The position numbers were made by a program, and so were the translations under genes. Below the pieces are notes generated by a model, which did no database searches, was not told the origin of the DNA, and saw only the letters and a list, made by a program, of their open reading frames with translations. Shown here piece by piece: positions 51,678-60,786 of a stretch of DNA of 64,000 bases (position 1 is its first letter; every line of letters begins with the position of its first letter). Source of the DNA: Ruminococcaceae bacterium UBA7080 (GTDB lineage: Bacteria; Bacillota; Clostridia; Oscillospirales; Acutalibacteraceae); the NCBI GenBank assembly GCA_002493595.1, contig DKZG01000016.1, forward strand, positions 32,769 through 96,768, written 5' to 3'.

Positions 51678-52312
51678 AGGCTGTTATTTTTGATATGGAC
51701 GGTGTGCTGTTTGATACAGAAAAAATCTGTCAGATTGCCTGGGACTATGCAGGAGAAAAGATGGGTATCGGCAAAGCAGGATATATGATTATGAAAACCT
51801 TAGGCATGAATACATCTGCTGCAATTCAAGTTTTAAAAAATGAATTCGGTCAGGATTTCGACGCGGAATATTTTAAAAATACAGGCAAGGATTTTTCATA
51901 CAGATACTTTGACGAGCACGGTGTTCCTATGAAAGACGGCGTTAAGGATATTCTTAATTATTTAAAAAGTAAGCATTATAAAATTGCACTTGCATCGTCA
52001 ACAAGCACAGAAAGTGTCATGCATCATCTCCATGATGCAGGTATAGCAAATTATTTTGACGTTATTGTATGCGGTGATATGGTGAAAAAATCAAAGCCCG
52101 CACCAGATATTTATTTAAAGGCAGCCGAGCAATTAGATTTTTCAGCCTCTGATTGCTATGCGATAGAGGATTCAAAAAACGGTTTGAAATCAGCTTATTA
52201 TGCCGGCTGCAAAGTAATTATGGTACCTGATTTATGGCAGGGTGATGATGAAACCGACAGATTTATTTTTGCAAAATGCAAAAGTTTAAAAAATGTTATT
52301 GAAATACTTTAA
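51674..52312 (+). CDS. HAD-family phosphatase, beta-phosphoglucomutase-like subgroup
   Basis: 212 residues. Motif I is VIFDMDGVLFDTE, motif II is IALASSTST, the conserved Lys lies in VKKSKPAPDIYLKAA and motif IV in CYAIEDSKNGLKSAY. The cap is the helical type of beta-phosphoglucomutases and small sugar-phosphate phosphatases; no sure substrate. It is coupled to the membrane XRE regulator, whose relation to it is unclear, and ends at a strong terminator. Confidence 0.9.
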   Translation: MKAVIFDMDGVLFDTEKICQIAWDYAGEKMGIGKAGYMIMKTLGMNTSAAIQVLKNEFGQDFDAEYFKNTGKDFSYRYFDEHGVPMKDGVKDILNYLKSKHYKIALASSTSTESVMHHLHDAGIANYFDVIVCGDMVKKSKPAPDIYLKAAEQLDFSASDCYAIEDSKNGLKSAYYAGCKVIMVPDLWQGDDETDRFIFAKCKSLKNVIEIL

Positions 52313-52320
52313 AGCAAACA

Positions 52321-52352
52321 AAAATCCCGGCGGATATCCGCCGGGATTTTAT
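52321..52352. terminator. Perfect-palindrome bidirectional terminator
   Basis: A perfect 30-base palindrome with half-site AAAATCCCGGCGGAT (52321-52350), A-run and T-run flanks, between the HAD gene and the convergent PFOR gene. Confidence 0.9.
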
Positions 52353-52370
52353 TATTATAAGCGTATTAAA

Positions 52371-55300
52371 TTACTCAGCATCGGGAGCATAATAATCAAC
52401 AAGCTTAGCAAGCTTATTGTATTTCTCAATAGAGTTCTCAGCAGCAATTGCAAAGAGCTCTTCTGCCTTGCCCGGGAAGGATCTCTTAAGAGCTGAATAT
52501 CTTGTTTCACCCTCGATGAACTCAACATAGTCAGCTGAAGGAGCCTTACTGTCAAGCGAGAACGGATTCTTACCCTGCTCAATAAGTGCAGGATTATAGC
52601 GGAAGAGATTCCAATAACCTGCTGCAACAGCTTTCTTCTGCTCTGTCTGGTTAAACGGCATCTTAATACCATGATTGATACACGGTGCATAACAGATGAT
52701 AATTGAAGGTCCGTTATAAGCAGCAGCCTCCTGGAATGCCTTTAAGCACTGAGCAGCATTTGCACCCATAGCAACCTGAGCAACATAAACATAGCCATAG
52801 CTCATAGCAATCTGAGCCAAATCCTTCTTCTTAACTACCTTACCCGATGCTGCAAACTTGGCAACTGCACCTGTAGGAGTAGCCTTTGAAGCCTGACCGC
52901 CTGTATTGGAATACACTTCTGTATCAAATACAACAATATTTACATCCTCGTTAGCAGCAATAACATGGTCAAGACCGCCGAATCCGATATCATAAGCCCA
53001 ACCGTCACCACCAAAGATGAACTGATATTTTTTAGCAGCGTAATCTGCATCTTTAAGGAAATCAGCAGCAGCATCTGCAGCTTCGCCTTCAAGCTTTGCT
53101 GACTTAAGTGCTTCAATCAAAGCATCAGCAGCAGCTGTATTTGTTTCGGCATTCTCGTAAGTGTCAAGCCAAGCCTGTGCCTTGTCAGCAAGCTCTGTAT
53201 TAAGAAGAATCTGCGCATCCATAGCGAGTCTCTCGCGTATCTGCTTCTGAGCAAGCATCATACCATAACCGAACTCAGCATTATCCTCAAACAAAGAGTT
53301 TGACCAAGCAGGACCATGGCCCTTTTTATCAACTGTATAAGGTGTTGATGGTGCTGAACCGCCCCAGATTGATGAACAGCCTGTTGCGTTTGCAATATAC
53401 ATCTTATCACCATAAAGCTGTGTAACGAGCTTAGCATATGGTGTTTCACCGCAGCCGGCACAAGCACCTGAAAATTCAAGATAAGGTTTTCTGAACTGAA
53501 CACCGATTGTATTATTTGTAAGCACCTCAGGCTTAGCATCTGTATCAACAAGAGCATCAAATACAACCTGCTGGTCAAGCTGAGAAGCAATCGGCTTCAT
53601 TTTAAGTGACTTTGTAGGACAAACATTCGCACAAGAACCACAGCCGGTACAATCAAGTGTTGATACAATCAGAGCGTATTTATAAGGTGCTCTCTTGTGA
53701 TCAACCATTTTCGTATTTTCAGGGGCTGCAGCTGCTTCATCTGTATTAAGACAAACAGGACGAATTACTGCATGTGGGCAAACCATTGAGCAAAGGTTGC
53801 ACTGTGCACAGGTTGTGCTGTCCCACTCAGGAACTGCAATTGCAATACCTCTCTTCTCAAAGGCTGCTGAGCCCTGAGGGTATACACCGTCAGCACAATC
53901 AACGAATGTTGAAACAGGAAGATCATCACCGTGAAGTCTGCCGACAGGATCAAGAATATCCTTAACAAACTTTTTCATTTCAGGACGTTCTGTAGGAATT
54001 TCAAGCTCAGCAGGCTCGTCAACAGCATCCTTCCATGAAGCAGGTACATCAATCTTAACCAGTTCCTGTGAACCTCTTTCAATACCTGCATGGTTAGCAT
54101 TTACGATAGCCTCGCCCTTCTTTGAGAACTTAGCAACAACCTTTTCTTTCATATAACCGATAGCTTCATCAACAGGAAGAATACCGCTGATTGTGAAGAA
54201 AGCAGACTGCAAAATTGTTGATGCTCTGCCCGGAAGACCAACCTCTTCGGCAATCTTGATACCGTTGATTGTATAGAACTGAATATCATTTTCAGCAATA
54301 TATCGTTTCATAGCGGCAGGAAGCTGCTTGTCGAGTTCATCTGCAGACCAAATACAGTTAAGAAGGAATGTACCCCCGGGAACAAGGTCCTGAACCATAT
54401 CATACTTAGTTACATATGAAGGATTGTGACAGGCAACAAAGTTTGCCTTATTAATCAGATATGTTGATGTAATCGGTGATGAACCAAAACGAAGGTGTGA
54501 TACTGTAATGCCGCCTGACTTCTTTGAATCATAGAAGAAATAGCCCTGAGCATACATATCTGTATGGTCACCGATAATCTTGATAGAATCCTTATTTGCA
54601 CCTACTGTACCATCGGAACCAAGACCCCAGAACTTACAAGATGTTGTTCCTGCAGGAGTAGTGTCGGGAGTCTCTGTTACATCGAGAGAAAGGTTTGTAA
54701 CATCATCATGAATGGAAAGCGTAAACTGCTGCTTCGGAGCATCAGCTGTCATATTGCTGTAAACTGCGATAATATGAGCAGGAAGCGTATCCTTTGAGCC
54801 AAGACCATAGCGGCCGCCGTATACAGGAACGTTCTCAAATTCAGAACCCTTAAGCGCAGCAACAACGTCAAGGTAAAGCGGCTCACCAAGTGAACCGGGC
54901 TCCTTTGTTCTGTCAATAACAGAAACGCTCTTAACTGACTCAGGCATAACATCAAGAAGATGCTTAACTGAGAACGGTCTGTAAAGGTGAACCTTGATCA
55001 TACCAACCTTTTCGCCGCGAGCGTTAAGAAAATCAACAGTCTCCTGAATGGTATCGCAAACTGAACCCATAGCAACGATAACTCGTTCAGCATCAGCAGC
55101 ACCATAATAGTTAAAGAGCTTGTAATCTGTACCGAGTTTCTCATTAACCTTGTTCATATACATTTCAGTTGTAGCGATTGCATCATTATAATACTTATTA
55201 CAAGCCTCACGATGCTGGAAGAAGATATCGCTGTTTTCTGCAGAACCGCGAAGAACAGGTCTCTCAGGATTAAGTGCACGTGCACGGAATTCCTGAATAT

Positions 55301-55895
55301 CATCCATATCAACCATTGACTTAAGGTCTTCATAATCCCAAGTCTCAATCTTCTGAATTTCGTGTGATGTGCGGAAACCGTCAAAGAAATGAAGGAAAGG
55401 CACACGGCTCTTGAGTGTTGAAAGATGAGCAACGGCACCGAGATCCATTACCTCCTGAACATTGGCAGAGCAAAGCATTGCATAGCCTGTCTGGCGGCAT
55501 GCCATAACATCTGAATGGTCACCGAAAATGTTAAGTGCATGAGTTGACACGCAACGAGCTGATACGTGAATAACGGAAGGAATTAACTCACCTGCAATCT
55601 TATACATATTAGGTATCATCAGGAGAAGTCCCTGAGATGCAGTATAAGTTGTCGTAAGTGCACCTGCTGAAAGTGAGCCGTGAACAGCACCTGCTGCACC
55701 TGCTTCAGACTCCATCTCAGCAACCTTAACGGTCTGACCGAAAATGTTTTTTACTCCCCTTGCAGCCATGGCATCGGTTTCCTCAGCCATGTTTGATGAA
55801 GGAGTAATCGGATAAATTGCGGCAACTTCTGTGAACGCATAACTAACGTGCGCAGCGGCAGTGTTACCGTCCATAGTTTTCTTTTTTCTTGCCAT
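52371..55895 (-). CDS. nifJ: Pyruvate:ferredoxin (flavodoxin) oxidoreductase
   Basis: 1174 residues, single-chain homodimeric PFOR. Domains in order: N-terminal pyruvate-binding/pyrimidine domain (YPITPSSNMAEETDAMA), gamma-type domain, an inserted 2[4Fe-4S] ferredoxin domain (CAQCNLCSMVCPHAV and CTGCGSCANVCPTKS), and the TPP domain with CAGCGETPYAKL and GDGWAYDIGFGGLDHV. It converts pyruvate and CoA to acetyl-CoA, CO2 and reduced ferredoxin, central in clostridial fermentation and fatal to aerobic life style. GGAGG precedes the ATG; the promoter is about 30 bases upstream. Confidence 0.97.
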   Translation of the reverse strand: MARKKKTMDGNTAAAHVSYAFTEVAAIYPITPSSNMAEETDAMAARGVKNIFGQTVKVAEMESEAGAAGAVHGSLSAGALTTTYTASQGLLLMIPNMYKIAGELIPSVIHVSARCVSTHALNIFGDHSDVMACRQTGYAMLCSANVQEVMDLGAVAHLSTLKSRVPFLHFFDGFRTSHEIQKIETWDYEDLKSMVDMDDIQEFRARALNPERPVLRGSAENSDIFFQHREACNKYYNDAIATTEMYMNKVNEKLGTDYKLFNYYGAADAERVIVAMGSVCDTIQETVDFLNARGEKVGMIKVHLYRPFSVKHLLDVMPESVKSVSVIDRTKEPGSLGEPLYLDVVAALKGSEFENVPVYGGRYGLGSKDTLPAHIIAVYSNMTADAPKQQFTLSIHDDVTNLSLDVTETPDTTPAGTTSCKFWGLGSDGTVGANKDSIKIIGDHTDMYAQGYFFYDSKKSGGITVSHLRFGSSPITSTYLINKANFVACHNPSYVTKYDMVQDLVPGGTFLLNCIWSADELDKQLPAAMKRYIAENDIQFYTINGIKIAEEVGLPGRASTILQSAFFTISGILPVDEAIGYMKEKVVAKFSKKGEAIVNANHAGIERGSQELVKIDVPASWKDAVDEPAELEIPTERPEMKKFVKDILDPVGRLHGDDLPVSTFVDCADGVYPQGSAAFEKRGIAIAVPEWDSTTCAQCNLCSMVCPHAVIRPVCLNTDEAAAAPENTKMVDHKRAPYKYALIVSTLDCTGCGSCANVCPTKSLKMKPIASQLDQQVVFDALVDTDAKPEVLTNNTIGVQFRKPYLEFSGACAGCGETPYAKLVTQLYGDKMYIANATGCSSIWGGSAPSTPYTVDKKGHGPAWSNSLFEDNAEFGYGMMLAQKQIRERLAMDAQILLNTELADKAQAWLDTYENAETNTAAADALIEALKSAKLEGEAADAAADFLKDADYAAKKYQFIFGGDGWAYDIGFGGLDHVIAANEDVNIVVFDTEVYSNTGGQASKATPTGAVAKFAASGKVVKKKDLAQIAMSYGYVYVAQVAMGANAAQCLKAFQEAAAYNGPSIIICYAPCINHGIKMPFNQTEQKKAVAAGYWNLFRYNPALIEQGKNPFSLDSKAPSADYVEFIEGETRYSALKRSFPGKAEELFAIAAENSIEKYNKLAKLVDYYAPDAE

Positions 55896-55923
55896 TTAAA
55901 AATCCTCCTAAGTTAATATAAAA

Positions 55924-55953
55924 ATTATAAATAAATTAATACCTGTCAGACAA
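55924..55953 (-). promoter_or_regulatory. Promoter of the PFOR gene
   Basis: Minus strand: -35 TTGTCT, 18-base spacer, -10 TATAAT. The -35 lies in CAGATTTGTCTG, a partial dyad that might be an operator. Confidence 0.55.
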
Positions 55954-56011
55954 ATCTGCCTAACCTTGTTAATTATATCACTTATATTTAATAAATTCAA
56001 TGATAAAAATA

Positions 56012-56044
56012 AAAAAGCAGCAAGAAATTTCTTGCTGCTTTTTA
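56012..56044 (-). terminator. Terminator of the nadE-lipoprotein unit
   Basis: Long palindrome with half-site AAAAAGCAGCAAGAAA; T-run on the minus strand after GCTGC. Confidence 0.85.
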
Positions 56045-56050
56045 CACATT

Positions 56051-56728
56051 TTATCCCCAGTCACCGCCGTCAACGATTTCAATTCCGGTTACAGGCGTAA
56101 TGGTAACTTCTGCATCATCAGAACCGGCCTGAACAAATGCTGTATTATGGGTTGAAGAAATACCATCAAACACCGCCATAATTTCAACATCGCCTTTAAT
56201 ATTTTTTATTTTGAATTTTTCTTCTTTTCCTCTTTTATCGAGAATAACATCCTTCTTTTCAAGTTCTGTCCATTTTTTGTCACCTTTGACTTTATAAGAA
56301 ACAATAAGTTCGGTTTCAAGTTCATTGTAAAAAGGAAGATTTACAGTAATCAGAATATCCCGCCTTTTTGACTTCTGCGTAGTAGTTACTTTGGTTGTAG
56401 CAGGCTTTGAGGTAGAAGCTTTTGTTGTCTTTTCGGCTTTTTTAGAAGTAGTCTTGTCCTTCTTGCCGGAGGTCTGAACAGATTTTTTTGTAGTTGTATC
56501 TGCCGAGCTCTGCTTATCGTCCTTTTTACCTGATGAGGCACTGCTTGCTTTATCGGCATCATCGCTTACAACTTCAGTAACAACCTTTCCATCCTTATCC
56601 GTAACCTCTTTGCCGTCCTTATCCGTAACCGGAATTGTTACCACACTCTCCATATATTCAGTTGACGAACAAGCTGTAAATGTAAATAATATTGCCAATA
56701 TCATTGAAACGGAAATTACTTTTTTCAT
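56051..56728 (-). CDS. Thr/Lys-rich lipoprotein with VTDKDG repeats
   Basis: 225 residues. Lipoprotein signal with lipobox FTAC (Cys about residue 20). Right after it come near-repeats VTDKDGKE and VTDKDGKV. A basic, Ser/Thr/Lys-rich linker (about 55-125) is followed by a beta-rich domain of about 95 residues ending IEIVDGGDWG. I do not recognise the folded domain. It starts 12 bases after nadE and shares its terminator. The extended linker suggests a spacer through the cell wall. Compare the lipoprotein near 61 kb, which has related VTDxxG motifs. Confidence 0.75.
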   Translation of the reverse strand: MKKVISVSMILAILFTFTACSSTEYMESVVTIPVTDKDGKEVTDKDGKVVTEVVSDDADKASSASSGKKDDKQSSADTTTKKSVQTSGKKDKTTSKKAEKTTKASTSKPATTKVTTTQKSKRRDILITVNLPFYNELETELIVSYKVKGDKKWTELEKKDVILDKRGKEEKFKIKNIKGDVEIMAVFDGISSTHNTAFVQAGSDDAEVTITPVTGIEIVDGGDWG

Positions 56729-56740
56729 AAAAATGACTCC

Positions 56741-58636
56741 TTAAATAAATACATTGTATGATGCATCACTCGGCATTCTCCAATCCCCTCTTGGGCTGAG
56801 AGAAACCGTGCCTACCTTAGGTGCATCGGGAATACATGAACGCTTAAACTGACTGATAAAAAATCTTTTCATAAAAACATCAAGCCAATGATTAACCGTA
56901 TCAAAATCATACCTTCCGTCGAAAGCTTTTAAAGCAAGCACCGAAAGCTTATCCCTGTCAAATCCAAAACGCACAAAATGATAAAGGAAAAAATCGTGCA
57001 ATTCATATGGACCTATATTATCTTCTGTTTTCTGAGCAATTTCCCCGTTTTCATCAGGAGGCAAAAGTTCGGGAGATACAGGCGTATCAAGCACATCATA
57101 AAGAATTGCAGCTGTTTTTTTGTCACTGACGTTTGCAACATATTCAACCAGATATCTGACAAGTGTTTTCGGCACCGAGGCATTCACACCATACATGCTC
57201 ATGTGATCACCGTTATAGGTACACCAACCCATTGCAAGCTCACTTAAATCACCTGTTCCCACAAGCAGCTTTGCGTGCTTGTTTGCCATATCAAACAAGA
57301 TTTGTGTACGCTCTCTGGCCTGTGTATTTTCATAGGTAATGTCACGAACATTCTCATCATGTTCAATATCCTTCATATGCAAAGCACAAGCATCTCTGAT
57401 ACTAATCTCTTTTGAAGAAATATCAAGCGCTTTCATAAGTTCAACAGCATTATCATATGTTCTATCGGTTGTACCGAAACCGGGCATTGTAATACCCAAA
57501 ATGTCGCTGTTTGGTCTGCCGAGCATTTTCATTGCCTCGCAGCAGACAAGCAGTGCAAGCGTAGAGTCAAGACCGCCTGAAATGCCCACAACCACGCCTT
57601 TTGAGCCGACGTGCTCAATACGTTTCGCTAATCCCGATGCCTGAATTGCAAAAATCTCTTTGCAGCGCTCTTTCCTTTTCGCATCATCCGCCGGAACAAA
57701 GGGATGAGGATCCACAAACCGATATTTTAAATCATTAGCACAATTGCCCATTTCTATTTTTGAAAAGCCAATCGCTTCGTTTGAATTTTCAAATGATATG
57801 TTGTTACACCTTTGAGAATTAAGTTTTTCAATATCAAGATCGGCATAGGTAATCACATTTTCTCTCGAAAACCTTTCGCCTTCGGCAATTAGGGCACCGT
57901 TTTCAGCAACAACCGTAGCACCGCTGAATACCAAATCGGTAGTACTTTCAAAAACAGATGCACCTGCATAAACGTAACCGCAGATACATCTTGCAGATTG
58001 ATTGGCAATCAGACTGCGTCTGTACTCTGCCTTTGAAACATACTCATCACTTGCTGAAAGATTGGCGATAATATTTGCACCGTGGCATACAAGCGAACTG
58101 CTCGGAGGGTTTGCAACCCATAAATCCTCGCACAACTCAACACCTAAAATTATACCGCTGCCAAGATCAAAAATCTGCTGTCCTATAAGCGTATCACAGC
58201 CGCACACACTGATTGGCTGACAGCTTTTAAACTGACTGCCTGATGCAAACCAGCGTTTTTCATAAAACTCATTGTAGTTAGCAATATGTGTTTTTGGAAC
58301 AATACCGCATATTTTGCCGTTGTTTATAACTGCAGCGCAATTGTAAATACTGTTATAGAAACGTATCGGCATGCCTGCAAGCACGACAATATCTTTATCG
58401 GCTGTATACCTGACAATATCGTCAAGTGCATCTAAAGCACTGTTTTGCAATGACGTTGTAAAAAACAAATCCGCACAAGTATAACCGGTTACTGACAGTT
58501 CAGGTGTAACAAGAAGCCTTGCTTTTTCACTGACAGCGCGGTCAATTGCCTTTTTTATCTCTTCTTTATTATAATCAGGGTCGGCAACCTTTAATTTTAA
58601 GGATGCCGAAGCAACTCTGAACATTCCATAATCCAT
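56741..58636 (-). CDS. nadE: Glutamine-dependent NAD+ synthetase
   Basis: 631 residues, fusion of an N-terminal nitrilase-type glutaminase (about 1-290) and a C-terminal NAD synthetase domain. The glutaminase triad is seen as Glu in LVTPELSVTGY, Lys in VPKTHIANYNEFYEKRWF and Cys in GVELCEDLW. The synthetase P-loop is GVVVGISGGLDSTLAL. It amidates deamido-NAD using glutamine-derived ammonia. Length and domain order match the clostridial enzyme. The following lipoprotein gene is 12 bases downstream. Confidence 0.95.
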   Translation of the reverse strand: MDYGMFRVASASLKLKVADPDYNKEEIKKAIDRAVSEKARLLVTPELSVTGYTCADLFFTTSLQNSALDALDDIVRYTADKDIVVLAGMPIRFYNSIYNCAAVINNGKICGIVPKTHIANYNEFYEKRWFASGSQFKSCQPISVCGCDTLIGQQIFDLGSGIILGVELCEDLWVANPPSSSLVCHGANIIANLSASDEYVSKAEYRRSLIANQSARCICGYVYAGASVFESTTDLVFSGATVVAENGALIAEGERFSRENVITYADLDIEKLNSQRCNNISFENSNEAIGFSKIEMGNCANDLKYRFVDPHPFVPADDAKRKERCKEIFAIQASGLAKRIEHVGSKGVVVGISGGLDSTLALLVCCEAMKMLGRPNSDILGITMPGFGTTDRTYDNAVELMKALDISSKEISIRDACALHMKDIEHDENVRDITYENTQARERTQILFDMANKHAKLLVGTGDLSELAMGWCTYNGDHMSMYGVNASVPKTLVRYLVEYVANVSDKKTAAILYDVLDTPVSPELLPPDENGEIAQKTEDNIGPYELHDFFLYHFVRFGFDRDKLSVLALKAFDGRYDFDTVNHWLDVFMKRFFISQFKRSCIPDAPKVGTVSLSPRGDWRMPSDASYNVFI

Positions 58637-58689
58637 TTAATCACCCATTCAATTCAATACCATATTACCAGCATATTATAAATAAATTG

Positions 58690-59565
58690 TTAAATCATTG
58701 TTATTTTAAATTTAAAAGATGCCGTTTCATCCGGTAAAAGTATGGTCATTCCCCTTTTATTCTCAAATGTTCCATCTTCATCCAGACAGCTTGAAATACC
58801 TGTCCACGGCTCCAGTGCAACAAAAGGTGCATTCCCCGTAGCGGACCATATCAATAGATTATTCATATCCTGAAAATCCACACGTATGCCTCTGCCTTTT
58901 TTCCCTATCATTGTAACCGATTTCGATATGCAGTCTTCAAAAATAAGTGCATCATTTTCCTCAAACAATGCGTGTCTTAAATGAAGAGTATCCGTGTTTT
59001 GCATAACATCATATTTTTTGCTTGCGTCCACAAGACCTGTGTGGTGGTCAGGCCTTAAGCAAGGCTTGTTAATCGGCCTGTCAAAAATAATTTTGTAATC
59101 CTCAAAGCGCTCATCATCGTCTATCGGGCAATGAAAAGCAGGATGACCGCCGATAACAAAAGGCAGTTTGTCATTTCCTGTATTACAAATAATATATTCA
59201 TTAGTAACAGTATCACCAACAATTGTGTATTTTATTTTAAGCTCATAATCAAACGGAAACCGAACCTTCGTATTCTCATCACTTTTCTGAATAAAGGTTA
59301 CACTGTTTTTATGCTGTTTTTCTACCCGAAAAGGATTTATTCTTGCGACACCATGGCGATTCATATTGCACTCTTTACCGAATGCTTTTGATTTGCCATT
59401 GGGCAAAACGCCGACGATTGGAAAACAAACCGGAGCCTGACCTGCCCAAAAATCGGGATTACCCTGCCACAAATATTCTCTGCCATCCTTTGATAAAGAG
59501 TTAAGCTGTGCACCGTTAAGTCCTAAAACAGCACTGCTGCTGCCGCTTGTAATTTTAATCTGCAT
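58690..59565 (-). CDS. Aldose 1-epimerase family protein (LacX-like)
   Basis: 291 residues, beta-sandwich galactose-mutarotase fold. The conserved His lies in FVIGGHPAFHCP and the catalytic Glu in FVALEPWTGISSC, and RHGVAR carries the N-terminal Arg-His. It belongs to the LacX/YihR-like subgroup and may interconvert alpha and beta anomers of galactose or glucose 6-phosphates. It has its own promoter; GGAG precedes the ATG. Genes of sugar catabolism are not adjacent. Confidence 0.9.
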   Translation of the reverse strand: MQIKITSGSSSAVLGLNGAQLNSLSKDGREYLWQGNPDFWAGQAPVCFPIVGVLPNGKSKAFGKECNMNRHGVARINPFRVEKQHKNSVTFIQKSDENTKVRFPFDYELKIKYTIVGDTVTNEYIICNTGNDKLPFVIGGHPAFHCPIDDDERFEDYKIIFDRPINKPCLRPDHHTGLVDASKKYDVMQNTDTLHLRHALFEENDALIFEDCISKSVTMIGKKGRGIRVDFQDMNNLLIWSATGNAPFVALEPWTGISSCLDEDGTFENKRGMTILLPDETASFKFKITMI

Positions 59566-59594
59566 AAAAAAACACTCCTTTAGCTATAAGCTAT

Positions 59595-59623
59595 ATTATA
59601 TCTGATACAAAGTCTTAATGCAA
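59595..59623 (-). promoter_or_regulatory. Promoter of the aldose epimerase gene
   Basis: Minus strand: -35 TTGCAT, 17-base spacer, -10 TATAAT, about 29 bases before the ATG. Confidence 0.65.
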
Positions 59624-59734
59624 GTTTAAAGCAAATCAGATAAGGCGCACCGTTTTACTGCCTGCATTTTTAACAATGCACATCACAAAAATTTATCACT
59701 TTACGATTTTTCTTTCTATTTACTTAAACGAATA

Positions 59735-59763
59735 TTGAAAATGTTATACATATCGGTTACAAT
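59735..59763 (+). promoter_or_regulatory. Promoter of the acidic protein gene
   Basis: -35 TTGAAA, 17-base spacer, -10 TACAAT, 46 bases before the ATG. Confidence 0.65.
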
Positions 59764-59809
59764 AAGGATATCCTAATTATCATATATTCAAATTCGGAGG
59801 AGAAAATTA

Positions 59810-60385
59810 ATGGATATTGAAAATTACATTCACGACGCTATCTTTCAGGAAAATGAGCAGCACAAATGCTTTTATGAACTGATTTGGGATAATTTTAAGG
59901 AAAGCGGTTTTGTAGTAACTGATGAGGACGGATACGAAATTGACGCGGTAATCAAAGCAGTAGCCCTTCAAAATCTTATCGGCGAATTTATATACAGAAT
60001 TTATGATGAAGTAAATGAAACCGGCTTTGAAGATGCATATGACTATCTTCAAAATCTTGGCTATGATCAGGAGCAAATTATGGAATACTGCCGTCAGAAT
60101 CCCGAAATTGAACTTGATGATGACGACTTTGAAATTACACTGAAAAATGCACTCGACTACACAACTGAAATCACGGCAGATAAAATGCTTGAGGAATTTT
60201 CTGCAGATGATTTGTTTGATTATATGTTCACGATAACCTACAGCTTTGAGCAGGACTTTGCTTTTGATTTTGATGATTATGAAGAACTGCAGGCATTCAT
60301 TGACACAAATCATGACCAGCTTGATAATTATAAAGAGGAATACCCTAGCGTTATGAGCTGGGTTGAAAGCGGTATGATTTGCTGA
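59810..60385 (+). CDS. Acidic hypothetical protein
   Basis: 191 residues, very rich in Asp and Glu (for example PEIELDDDDFEI and FDFDDYEELQAF), with few basic residues, no Cys pairs, no signal peptide and no membrane segment. Predicted mostly helical. I recognise no family and no catalytic motif. GGAGGAG precedes the ATG and it has a good promoter. Strong acidity could mean a DNA mimic, a chaperone-like or a metal-buffering protein, but nothing in the sequence decides. Its stop codon overlaps the -35 of the next transcription unit. Confidence 0.7.
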   Translation: MDIENYIHDAIFQENEQHKCFYELIWDNFKESGFVVTDEDGYEIDAVIKAVALQNLIGEFIYRIYDEVNETGFEDAYDYLQNLGYDQEQIMEYCRQNPEIELDDDDFEITLKNALDYTTEITADKMLEEFSADDLFDYMFTITYSFEQDFAFDFDDYEELQAFIDTNHDQLDNYKEEYPSVMSWVESGMIC

Positions 60386-60407
60386 AGAAACAACAAAAAC
60401 GTATAGA
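60379..60407 (+). promoter_or_regulatory. Promoter of the candidate small RNA
   Basis: -35 TTGCTG, 17-base spacer, -10 TATAGA. The -35 overlaps the stop codon of the acidic protein gene. No ORF with a ribosome binding site follows. Confidence 0.5.
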
Positions 60408-60413
60408 AAATAT

Positions 60414-60577
60414 ATCGGTGCGACAGCAAAATTTTATGTATGAAGACGGTACGGCTGAAAGACTGTTCCGTCTTTTTGCACCTTGAGCAGATTGTTGATG
60501 TTCAATGCAGCAGCATTGGTTTCTCGTTGAAAACGCCTGAAATATATTCAGCAAGACAGAAGTCTTGCTGCGTTTTT
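60414..60577 (+). ncRNA. Candidate structured small RNA of about 165 nt
   Basis: Between a sigma-A-like promoter and an intrinsic terminator (CAGCAAGAC / GTCTTGCTG, loop AGAA, T5) lies a non-coding segment with nested pairing. GGTGC (60417-60421) pairs with GCACC (60478-60482) and encloses AAGACGG (60443-60449) with CCGTCTT (60468-60474). A second hairpin is CAATGC / GCATTG (60503-60518). No gene follows on this strand, so a trans-acting RNA is likelier than a riboswitch. It does not show 6S, SRP, tmRNA or RNase P signatures that I can recognise. It might instead be an extended 3' UTR of the acidic gene. Confidence 0.5.
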
Positions 60578-60660
60578 AAACTATATTACCGACTGATTTC
60601 TGTTGCTACGAAACCGTAAAGCGCTTAAAATCATTAGATTTTAAGATAGAATAAGGTACT

Positions 60661-60700
60661 AAATCCCCATAAGGCTTACCGCCTTATGGGGATTTTTAAA
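60661..60700 (+). terminator. Strong terminator downstream of the small RNA region
   Basis: 15-bp perfect stem AAATCCCCATAAGGC with loop TTACC and TTTTTAAA tail. A smaller hairpin, CTTAAAATC / GATTTTAAG, precedes it near 60629-60650. The rest of the 400-base gap shows no gene. Confidence 0.87.
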
Positions 60701-60786
60701 GCATTACAGCTGAAAAAATGATTTTAAACGCACTTCGTTATTGCATCTCAGTTAATATTCCTTGTATTTTGAAATCCTATTCTGTT

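Noticed and set aside
52390..55438. Several open frames antisense or frame-shifted within the PFOR gene
   Set aside because: They are long only because of the skewed codon use of the PFOR gene, and lack start signals.
60386..60786. T-box or riboswitch in the gap after the acidic gene
   Set aside because: No GGTGGTACCGCG-type antiterminator or known aptamer core is visible, and no gene follows on the same strand.
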